Of a stretch of 64,000 nucleotides of DNA, positions 39,401 through 51,400 are shown in pieces. Origin of the DNA: Paratinospora sagittata (Eukaryota; Streptophyta; Magnoliopsida; Ranunculales; Menispermaceae); NCBI GenBank assembly GCA_035771175.1, contig CM069613.1, positions 283,501 to 347,500 of the forward strand, given 5' to 3'. The first letter of the stretch is position 1. Every line of letters starts with the position of its first letter. The notes beneath the pieces are model-generated. The model was not told where the DNA came from and made no database searches. It saw only the letters and a program-made list of their open reading frames with translations. The translations under genes were made by a program, and so were the position numbers.

Positions 39401-42400
39401 TGTTTGTATTTAGCACACGAAATCTGTTTGGATACGCATAGAGAAGTCTCACTGAGGGTAAAAACTATGAATTTGTTTATTTAAGCTCATTGTAATCCCA
39501 TGTTGGGTAAAATTTTTGAATTTGTTTAGAAGCTCACGCAAGTGTCGTTTAGCGAAAAAATTATGATTTTTATTTGTATTAGCACACGAACGTTCCATTT
39601 AGGATTAAAATTATGAATTTGGTTAGATGCACTGAGAGAAGTCCCATTGAGGGTAAAAAACTATGAATTTGTTTGTATAAGCTCATCGTAATCCAATTTA
39701 GGGTAAAAATTTTGAATTTGTTTAGGAACGCAGGCCCATGTGCCGTTTAGGGTAAAAATTATGATTTTTGTTTGTATTAGCAGATGAAAGTCTTATTTAG
39801 GGTTAAAATTATGAATTTGTTTAGATACACACAAAGTAGTCCCATTCAGGGTAAAAACTTTGAATTTGTTTATATAAGGTTACAAAAATCCCATTTTGGA
39901 ATAAAATTATTAATTTGCTTATGTAAGTTCTTGAAAGTTTCATTTTAGGTAAAAATAATGAATTTATTTATATAAGCTCATCGTAATCCTATTTAGTGTG
40001 AAAATTTTGAATTTTTTTTGGTACGCACAGGCAAATGCCGTTTAGGTTAAAAATTATGATTTTTGTTTGTATTAGCACACGAAAGTCTCATTTAGAGTTA
40101 AAATTATGAATTTGTTTAGATACACATAGTGACGTTCCTTTGACGTAGAAACTATGAATTTGTTTATATGAGCTCATCGTAATCCCATTTAAGGTAAAAA
40201 AATTTGAATTTATTTAGGTACGCACACGCAAGTGCATTTAGGGTAAAAATTATGATTTTTGTTTGTATTAGCACACGATGGTCCTATTTAGGGTTAAAAT
40301 TATGAATTTGTTCAGATACACACAAAGAAGTCCCATTGAGGGTAAAAACTATGAATTTGTTTATGGAAGCTCTTTGGAATCCCATTTAGGGTAAAATATT
40401 TTAATTTGTTTAGGTACGCCTGCGCAAGTGTCGTTTATGGTAAAAATTATGATTTTTGTTTGTATTAACACACAAAAGTCCTATTTAGGGTTAAAATTAT
40501 GAATTTGTTTAGATACACACAGGGAAGTCCCATTGAGGGTAAAAACTATGAATTTGTTTATATAAGCTCATCGTATTTCCATGTTGGGTAAAAAATTTTA
40601 AATTGTTTAGGTACGCCCACACAAGTGTTGTTTAGGAATAAAATTATGATTTTTGTTTGTATTAGTACCCGACAAAAAATTATGATTTTTGTTTAGATGC
40701 GCAAATAGAAGTCCCATTGAGGGTAAAAACTATGAATTTGTTTATATAAGCTCATCGCAATCTAATTTAGGGTAAACAATGTGAATTTGTTTAGGTACGC
40801 ACACGCAGGTGCCGTTTATGGTAAAAATTATGATTTTTGTTTGTATTAGCACTCAAAAGTCAAATTTTGGGTTAAAATTTTGAATTTGTTTAGATTCACA
40901 CTGAGAAGTCCCATTGAGGGTAAAAACTATGAATTTGGTTATATAAGCTCATCGTAATCGCATGTTGGGTACTGATTTTGAATTTCTTTAGGTACGCACA
41001 CGCAACTGTCGTTTAGGGTAAAAACTATGTTTTTGTTTGTATTAACCCACGAAGGTCCTATTTAGGGTTAAAATTATGACTTTGTTTAGATACACACAGA
41101 GAAGTTCCATTGAGGGTAAAAACTCTGAATTGTTCATATAAGCTCTTCGTAATCCCATTTAGGGTAAATTATTTTAATTTTTTTAGGTATGCAAACGCAA
41201 GTGCCGTTTAGGGTAAAAATTATGATTTTTGTTTGTATTAGCACACGAAAGTCCCAATTAAGGTTGAAATTATGAATTTGTTTAGATGCACATATTGAAG
41301 TCCGATTGAGGGTAAAAAACTATGAATTTTTTTTATATAGGCTCATTGTAATCCCATTTAATGTAAAAATTTTAATTTCTTTAGGTACTTACACGCAAGT
41401 GCTGTTTAGGGTAAAAATTATGACTTTTGTTTGTATTAGCATGAAGGTCCTATTTAGGATTAAAATTAAGAATTTGTTTAGATACACAGTGAGAACTCTT
41501 ATTGAGGGTAAAACTATGAATTTGTTTATATAAACTCTTCGTAATCCTCTTGGGGTAAAAAAAATTAATTTCTTTTGGTATACACACGGAAGTGTCGTTT
41601 AGGGTAAAATTTATTATTTTTGTTTGTAATGCACGCAAAAGTCCTATTTAGGGTTAAAATTATGTATTTGTTTAGTTACACAATAAGAAGTCCCACTGAG
41701 GGTAAAAAACTATGAATTTGTTTATATAAACTCATCCTAATCCCATTTAGGATAATTTTTTTGAATTTGTTTAGGTACACACATGCAAGTGGCGTTTAGA
41801 GTAAAAATTATGTTTTTTTATTTGTGTTAACCCACGAAAGTCCCATTTAGTGTTAATATTATGAATTTGTTTAGACGCACACAGAGAAGACCCATTGAGG
41901 GTAAAAAACTATGAATTTGTTTATATAAGCTCATCGTAATCCCATTTAGGGTAAAAAAAGTTTAATTTTTTTAGTTGCGCACATGCAAGTTCCATTTAGT
42001 TTAAAAACTTTTATTTTTTATTGTATTAGCACATACAATCCCATTTAATGTTAAAATTATGAATTTGTTTAGATGTACACAGAGAAGTCCCATTGAGGGT
42101 AAAAAACTATGAATTTTTTTTATATGCTCATCGTAATCCCATTTAGGGTGAAAATTTTAAATTCTTTCGGTACACAAACACAAGTGCCGTTTAGGGTAGA
42201 AATTATGATTTTCTTTTGTATTTAGCACATGAAAGTCCCATTTAGAGTTAAAATTATAAATATGTTTGGCTTTGTAAAGAGAAGTCCCATTGAGGGTAAA
42301 AACTATGAATTTGTTTATATAAGCTCATCGTAATCCCATGTTTGGTAAAATTTTTGAATTTGTTTAGGTACGCTCACGCAAGTGCCATTTAGGTTAAAAA

Positions 42401-45400
42401 TTATGATTTTTGTTTTTATTAGCACACGAAAGTCCCATTTAGGGTTAAAATTATGAATTTGTTTAGATGCATAGATAGAAGTCCCATTTAGGTTAAAAAA
42501 CTATGGATTTTTTTATATAGGCTCATTGTATTCCCATGTTGGGTAAAAATTTCAAAATTGTTTAGGTACGCACACGCAAGTGCCGTTTAGGGTAAAAATT
42601 ATGATTTTTGTTTGTATTAGCATACGAAGGTCCTATTTAGGGTTAAAATTAAGAATTTGTTTAGATACACACAGAGAAGTCTCATTGAGGGTAAAAACTA
42701 TGAATTTGTTTATATAAACTCTTCGTAATCCCATGTTGGGTAATAATTTTGAATTTCTTTAGGTACGCACATGCAAGTGCCGTTCAGGGTAAAAACTATG
42801 ATTTTTGTTTGTATTAGCCCACGAAGGTCCTATTTAGGGTTAGAATTTTGAATTTGTTTAGATACACACATTGAAGTCCCATTGAGGGTAAAAATTATAA
42901 ATTTGTTTATATAAGCCAATTGTAATCCCATGTGGGTAAAAATTATGATTTTTGTTTGTATTAGCACACGAAAGTCCCATCTAGGGTTAAAATTATGAAT
43001 TTGTTTAGATGCACACATTGAAGTCCCATTGAGGGTAAAAATTATTAATTTGTTTATATAAGCCAATCGTAATCCCATGTGGGTAAAAATTATGATTTTT
43101 GTTTGTATTAGCACACGAAAGTCCCATTTAGGGTTAAAATTATGAATTTGTTTAGATGCACACATTGAAGTTCCATTGAGGGTAAAAAACTATTAATTTG
43201 TTTATATATACTCATCGTAATCCCATTTAGTGTAAAAATTTTAATTTCTTTAGGTACTTACACGCAAGTGCTGTTTAGGGTAAAAGTTACGATCTTTCTT
43301 TGTATTAGCACACGAAAGTCCTATTTAGGGTTAAAATTATGAATTTGTTTAGATGAACAAAGAGAAGTCTCATTGAGAGTAAAAACTATAAATTTTTTTG
43401 TATAAGCTCATCGTAGTCCCATTTGTGGTATAAATTTTGTACACAACAGTGTTTTCAAGGCTTCGCCTAGGCGTTTTAGGGAGAAAATGCCTAGGCTCTG
43501 TGGCTAGGCAGGCAGTGGGGGTTTGTGCAAATATTTAAAAAGTTTAGGGGGGTCTCTCTAATTTAAAAAAAAGCTTAAAAAATATAAACGCCCCCTTTTT
43601 ATAGTAAACCCTCGAATCTTTCTCTCCCTAAGCCTATCCTTTCCATTTGCTCCGACCAAGAAACGCTGTCGAAATCTCCAGCAACCGTCGACGACCCTCC
43701 GGCAATAGATATTTTAGTTTTGTACTTTTGAACCTTTTGGATAATATGTATTAAAGCATGAATTAATGTTTTGTGGACATGATTTTAATTAATATGAAGT
43801 GTTTTTTATCATTTTATGAAAATTTAACATTTATTATAGAATATAGTTAGATACATATAATTTTGTATATGAACTATTTAGGGACCTGTAAATAATTAAT
43901 TAATTATCTAGGGGTCTAGAAATAAATATTTTTCTTATCGCCTAGGCCACGTCTAGGCTTTACTTAGGTTACGCCTCGTCTAGATAGGGCAAATCGCCTA
44001 GACATCGCCTTGGCACCTTCAAAACACTGATACACAGAGAAGTCTTAATGAGGGTAAAAACTATGAATTTGTTTATAAAAGCTCATCGCAATCCCATTTA
44101 GTGTAAAATTTTTAAATTTGTTTGGGTACGCACGCGCAAGTGCCATTTAGGGTAAAAATTATGATTTTTGTTTGTATTAGCGAGCGAAAGTCCTATTTAG
44201 GGTTAAAATTGTGAATTTTTTTAGATACATACAGAGAAGTCCCATTGAGGCTAAAAACTATGAATTTGTTTTTATAAGCTAATCGTAATCCCATTTAGGG
44301 TAAAGCATATTTAATTTATTTAGGTATGCACACGCATGTGCCATTTAGGTTAAAAACTTTGATTTTTTATTGTATTAGTACAGACAGTTCCATTTAATGT
44401 TAAAATTATGAATTTTTTGAGATTTACACAGAGAAGTCCCATTGAGGGTAAAAAACTATGAATTTGTTTATATATGCTCATCGTTATCCCATTGTTTAAA
44501 ATTTTAATTTCTTTCGGTATGCAAGCGCAAGTGCCGTTTAGGTTCAAAATTATGATTTTTGTTTGTATTTAACGCACGAAAGTCCTGTTTAGGGTTAAAA
44601 TGATAAATATGTTTGGATACACACAGAGAAGTCCCATTGAGGGTAAAAATTATGAATTTTTTTTATATACACTCATCGTAATCCAATTTGGGATAAAACA
44701 ATTTTTATTTCTGTAGGTGCGCACACGCATGTGCCATTTAGGTAAAAATCTTTGATTTTTTATTGTATTTGCACACACAGTTCCATTTAATGTTAAAATT
44801 ATGAATTTGTTTAGATGTGCACAGAGAAGTCCCATTGAGGGTAAAACACTCTGAATTTGTTTATATATACTCATCATAGTCCCATTTAGTCTAAAAATTT
44901 AATTTCATTCGGCACACAAACGCAAGTGCCGTTTAGGGTAAATTATGGGTTTTGTTTGTATTTAGCACACAAAAGTCCCATTTAGGGTTAAACGTATTTA
45001 TATGTTTGGGTACACAAAGAGAAGTCCCATTAAGGGTAAAAACTATGAATTTGTTTATATAAAGCTCATCGTAATCCCATGTTGGGTAAAATTTTCGAAT
45101 TTGTTTAGGTACGCTCACGCAAGTGTCGTTTAGGGAAAAAATTCTAATTTTTGCTTGTTTTAGCGCACGAAGGTCTCATTTAGGATCAAAGTTATGAATT
45201 TGTTTAGATGCACAAATAGAAGTCCCATTGAGGGTTAAAATTATGAATTTTTTTAGATAAACACGGAGAAGTCCCATTGAGGTAAAAATTTCGAATTTCT
45301 TTAGGTACGGACACGCAAGTTCCATTTAGAGTAGAAATTATGATTTTAGTTTGTATTAGAACACGAAGGTACTATTTAAGGTTATAATTCTGAATTTGTT

Positions 45401-48400
45401 TAGATACACACGGAGAAGTCCCATCGAGGGTGAAAACATATGAATTTATTGATATATGCTCATCGTAATCCCATTTAGTGTAAAGAAATTAATTTCTTTA
45501 GGTAAGCACAGGCAAGTGCCGTTTTGAGTAAATATATATATATATATTTTTGGTATTAGCAAACGAAAGTCATATTTACGTTTAAAATTAGGAATTTGTT
45601 TAGATACATACAGAGAAGTCCAATTCAAGCTAAGACTTATGAATTTATTTATATAAACTCATCATAATCCCATTTCGGGTAAAATTTTTGAATTTGTTTA
45701 GGTATGCACACGCAAGTGCCGTTTAGGGTAAAAATTATGATTTTTGTTTGAATTTGCATACGAAAGTCCTATTTAGGGTTAAAATTGTGAATTACTTTAA
45801 ATGAACAAAGAGAAGTCCCATTAAGGGTAAAACTATGAATTTGTTTATATAAGCTCATCGTAGTCCCATTCTGTTTAGATACACACAGAGAAGTCCCATT
45901 AAGGGTAAAACTATGAATTTGTTTATATAAGCTCATCGTAGTCCCATTCTGTTTAGATACACACAGAGAAGTCCCATTAAGGGTAAAACTATGAATTTGT
46001 TTATATAAGCTCATCGTAGTCCCATTCTGTTTAGATACACACAGAGAAGTCTCATTGAGGGTAAAAAACAATGAATTTGTTTCTATAAGTCCGTCGTAAT
46101 CTAATTTAGGGAAAGTTTTTTGAATTTGTTTAGGTATGCACACGCAGGTGCCGTTTTGGGTAAAAATTATGATTTTTGTTTGTATTAGCACACAAAAGTC
46201 CCATTTAGGGTTAAAATTATGAATTTGTTTAGATGCACACATTGAAGTCCAATTGAGAGTAAAAAACTATGAATTTGTTTATATAGGCTCATCGTAATCC
46301 CATTTAGTGTAAAAATTTTAATTTGTTTAGGTACTTACACGCAAGTGCCGTTTAGGGTAAGAATTATGATTTTTGTTTGTATTAGCACACGAAAGTCCTA
46401 TTTGGGGTTAAAGTTACGAATTTGTGTAGACACACACTGATAAGTCCCATTGAGGGTAAAAAACAATGAATTTGTTTATATAAGCTAATCGTAAGCCAAT
46501 TTAGGGTAAAATTTTGAATTTGTTTAAGTATGCACACGCAAGTGCCAATTATGGTAAAAATTATGATTTTTTTCTTGGATTATCACCCGAAAGTCCTATT
46601 TATGGTTAAAATATTGAATTTGTTTGGATACACACAGAGAAGTCCCATTGAAGTTAAAATCTATGAATTTGTTTATGCTCATCGTGATCACATTTAGGGT
46701 AAAATATGATTGTTGTTTGTATTAGCACACGAAAGTGCTATTTAAGGTTAAAATTATGAATTTATTTAGATACACACAGAGAAGTCCCATTGAGGGTAAA
46801 AACTATGAATTTGTTTATATACGCTCATCGTAATCTCATTTGGTATAAATTTTTTGAATTTGTTTAGGTAGGCACACGCAAGTGCCGTTTTGGGTAAAAA
46901 TTATGAGTTTTGTTTGTATTAGCATACGAAAGTCCCATTTAGGGTTAAAATTATGATTTTGTTTGGATACACACAGTGAAGTCCCATTGAGGGGTAAAAA
47001 CTATGAATTTCTTTATATAAGCTCATCGTAATCACATTTAGGGTAAATTTTTTTAATTTGTTTAGGTACGCACACGCAAGTGTCGTTTAGGGTAAAAATT
47101 ATGATTTTTGTTTGTATTAACATACGAAAGTCCTATTTAGGCTTAAAATTATGAATCTGTTTAGATATACACAGTGAAGTCCCATTGAGAGAAAATAACA
47201 ATGAATTTGTTTATACAAGCTCATCGTAATCCAATTTAGCAAAAATTTTTTGAATTTGTTTTGGTAGGCACATGCAAGTGTCGTTTCGGGTAAAAATTAG
47301 GATTTTTGTTTGTATAAGCACAAAAGTGCTATTTTGGGTTAAAATTATGAATTTGTTTAGATACACACAGTGAATGCCCATTGAGGGTAAAAACTTTGAA
47401 TTTGTTTATATTCACTCATCATAGTCCCATTTAGTATAAATTTTTTGAATTTGTTTAGATATGCAGACACGAGTGCCGTTCAGGGTAAAAATTATGATTT
47501 TTATTTGTATTAGCACACGAAAGTCCCATTTAGGGTTAAAATTAAGAATTTGATTAGATACACACAGTGAAGTCCCATTGAGGGTAAAAACTATGAATTT
47601 ATTTGTATAAGCTCATCGTAATCACAGTTAGCGTAGATTTTTTAAACTTTTTTAGGTACGCACGCGCAAGTGATGTTTACTTTAAAAATTATGATTTTTG
47701 TTTGTATTAGTGCACGAACGAAATTACCATTTAGGGTTAAACCTATAAATTTGTTTTGATGCACACTTAGAAGTCCCATTGAGCGTAGAACTCTATGAAT
47801 TTTTTTTTTTATATATGCTCATCGTAATCACATTTAGAGTAAAAATTTTAATTTCTTTAGTTATGCACACGCAAGTGTCGTGTAAAAATTATGATTTTTG
47901 TTTGTATTAGCACATGAAAGTCCTATTTAGGGTTAAAATTAGGAATTTGTTTAGATACATATAGAGAAGTCGCATTGCGGGTAAAAAACAACGAATTTGT
48001 TTATATAAGCTCATCGTAATCCAATTTGGGTAAATATTTTGAATTTGTTTTGGTACGCATACGCAAGTGTCGTTTTGGGTGGAAATTATGATTTTTGTTT
48101 GTATTAGCACACGAAAGTCCCATTGAGGGTAAAAACTATGAATTTGTTTATATACGCTCATCTCATTCCCATTTAGTATAAATTTTTTGAATTTGTTTAG
48201 GTAAGCACTCGCAAGTGTCGTTTAGGATAAAAGTTATGATTTTTATTTGTATTAGCACACGAAAGTCCCATTTAGGGTTAAAATTATGAATTTGTTTAGA
48301 TACACACAACGAAGTCCCAATGTGGGTTTAAAACTATGAATTTGTTTAAATAAGCTGATTGTAATCACATTTAGGGTAACAAATTTTAATTTATTTAGGT

Positions 48401-51400
48401 ACACAAAACGCAAGTGTCGCTTAGGGTAAAAAATGTGATTTTTGTTTGTATTAGCACAAGAAAGTCTTATTTAGGGTTAAAATTATGAATTTGTTTAGAT
48501 ACACAGAGAAGTCCCATTGAGGCTAAAAACTATGAATTTGTTTATATAAGCTATTCGTAATCCCATTTAGGGTAAAAAAAATTAATTTGTTTAGGTATGC
48601 AGACGCAAATGCCGTTTAAGGTAAAAATTATGATTTTTATTTGTATTAGCACACAAAAGTCCCTATTTAGGGTTAAAATTATGAATTTGTTTAGATACAC
48701 AGAGAAGTCCCATCGAGGCTAAAATCTATGAATTTGTTTATATAAGCTCATCGTAATCCCATTTAAGGTAAAAATTATGTTTTTTGTTTGTATTTGCACA
48801 CGAAATTCCCATTTAGGGTTAAAATTATAAATTTGTTTAGATACACAGAGAAGTCCCGTTGACGATAAAACCTATGAATTTGTTTATATAAGGTCATCGT
48901 AATCCCATTTGGGGTAAAAAAAATTTAATTTCTTTAAGTACGCACACGCAAGTGCCGTTTAGGGTAAAAATTGTTATTTTTGTTTGTATTAACACACGAA
49001 AGTCGCATTAGAGTTAAAATTATGAATTTATTTTGAAGTCCCATTGAGGGTAAAAACTATGAATTTGTTTATATAAGTTTATCGTAATCCCATTTAGGAT
49101 GAAAGTTTTGAAATTTAGGTACGCACACGCGAGTGCAGGGTAAAAATTATGATTTTTGCTTGTATTAGTTTGCGAAAGTCCTATTTAGGGTTCAAATTAC
49201 ACGAAAATCTCATTATGGATAACGATGCCCTGTGGGCCAAAGTTGTTTTAAGTTGTCATGGGCTCCAACGAAATTCGTGAGATGGTTGTGCGTCTCCCAA
49301 AGCCTCCTTCCAAAGCCCTTGAAAGTTTATTCATTCCCTTTACCCTTTCTTTTCTAACATAATTAGACTTAAAGTGGGTGATGGCCGTCACTTTAAGTTT
49401 TGGGAGGATACTTGGTGAGGTACAACCAAATTCTGTGACTTATTACCAAATATTTACAGGTTGTCATCCAAGCCAAATCATTCTATTATTGATTTTTTGA
49501 CCTCTAGTGATAGTATTGAAGGGGGCAGACCTTGTTGGTGTCTCCACCTTAGAAGGAACCCTTCAGATAGAGAATGTGTTGAAGCTTCATCCTTTCTTGA
49601 AATTCTTGAGGGAGCTTCTCTGTCTAGTGAGAGCGATAGAGTGTCTTGGCCTATTGAAACCACCGGGGAGTTTTCCTCTAAATCCTTCTTTCATCATCTT
49701 TGTTCTTCCCTTGGTCCTATTTCATCTATAGCCTCTTTTCCACTTGATTTCATTTGGAAAGCTCATGTTAACTCTAAAGCCAAATTCTTGGGATGGACCA
49801 TTGCGCATAACAGGTTAAATTGCACAGATGTTCTCCAGATACGGTTTAAAGAGGTGGGCCCTATCCCCGAATTGGTGTTGTTTATGTAGGAAAGATGGGG
49901 AATCCAGTCAATATATTTTTGTTGATTGTGACTTCACCAAAGGTGTGTGGGGTAGGTGGAAAGCCATTCTGCAGTGGGAGAGGTTGCCTAATGAATATAA
50001 TTTGTGGGCTTTTTCTGGCGAAAATTGCCTACCAAGACAGTGGAGAGACTATTGGAGTGTGGTTGTCGTTGCAGTAATTTGGCCGGTTTGGAAAGTAAGG
50101 AATATACGCATTTTTGAGAACCAAGATAAGGAAATGGGGGTTAGTGCTAGTAAGTTAGCTAGAGGTTATTCTTTGGGGAATTGGTTGAGGGGATGAAATC
50201 CCATTTTGGACAGTTTTTTATTCTTGTCTTGGATTGCGTGTCCAATTGTAATTTTGATGTACATATTACATAGTTAATACAATACAATTTTTGTTTCTTG
50301 TCAAAAAAAAAAAAAAAGCGCTCACGAAAATCCCTTTTTGGATTAAAATTCTTAATTTGTTTATATAAGTTCACGAAAGTTCTATTTTAGGTAGAGCTTA
50401 TAAATTTGTTTATATAAGCTCACATATGTTTGATTTAGGGTAAAAGTTATATATTTGTATGTATAAGCTCACGAAAATCCCGTTGAGGTAAAAATTATAA
50501 ATTTGTTTATATAAACCCATGCAAGTTCCAATGATGGCAAGGATTATGAATTTGTTTATATTAGCTCATGAAAGTCCCATTTAGGATGACAATTATGAAT
50601 TTGTTTAGATAAGCACATGAAAGTCCCATTTAGGGTTAAAATTATTAATTTGCTTATATAAGCTACAAAAGTTTCATTTAGGTAGTAATTATGAATTTGT
50701 TTGGATACACTTGCAAAATTCTCATTTAAGTTGGAAATTACGAATTTGTTTATATAAGCTCACAAAGGTCCTATTTCGGTTCAAAGTTATGAATTTGTTT
50801 ATATAAGCCCACAAAAGTCTCATTTCAGATAAAAATTATGAATTTGTATAGATACACACATGTAAGTCTTATTTAGGGTAGAAATTATGAATTTCTTAAT
50901 GTAAGCTCACAAAAATCTCATTTAGATTTAAAATAACATGAGGTTCCATTTAGTGTTAAATTTATATATTTGTTATATACGAGCATGAAAGTACCATTTA
51001 TGGTAAAAATTATGAATATAAAGGACAGCTCCTCTTAGGGTAAAAAGTTATGAATTTGTATATATAAGCACATGAAAGTCTTATTTAGGATAGAAATTAT
51101 GAATTTCTTTCGATACACACATGAAAGTCTCCTTTAGGGATAAAATTATGATTTTTTTTAGACACTTACAAAATTACCATAGAGTAAAAATTATGTGTTT
51201 GTTTCGATATGCGTGCAAAAGGCCGATTTAACATAAAATTTAGTACACAAAAGTCCTATTTAGAGTTTAAAATAATGAATTTGTTTATATAATCACACAA
51301 AAGTCCCATTTTGGGTAAAAATTATAAATTTGTTTGTGTATGCACTCGATTTTCCTATTTAAGATAAAAATTCTGAATTCGTTTATATACACTCATGAAA

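Larger units (their letters stand above)
37973..49208 (+). repeat. Satellite core: ~197-bp higher-order repeat of four ~49-bp monomers
   Basis: Four monomer types recur in fixed order. Type 1: TATATAAGCTCATCGTAATC; type 2: GGTACGCACACGCAAGTGCC; type 3: TTTGTATTAGCACACGAAAG; type 4: GATACACACAGAGAAGTCCC. Types 1, 2 and 4 are 49 bp and type 3 is 50 bp, giving 197 bp; the motif ATTAGCACACGAA at 38614, 38811 and 39213 shows that spacing (one unit between is longer). About 50 units, with local deletions and duplications. Interrupted by an unrecognised insert (38222-38545) and a MITE (43447-44029). No coding role: 197 is not a multiple of three, so open frames on the minus strand are chance. Confidence 0.92.

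Noticed and set aside
43447..44029. Gene-derived fragment in the MITE (CTCCGACCAAGAAACGCTGTCG)
   Set aside because: No open frame or family signal of useful length; treated as MITE interior.
42830..48161. Minus-strand open frames of 60-157 codons across the satellite (repeats such as [11 protein letters not shown])
   Set aside because: They are translations of the tandem repeat; the 197-bp unit shifts frame every copy, and no start context or homology exists.
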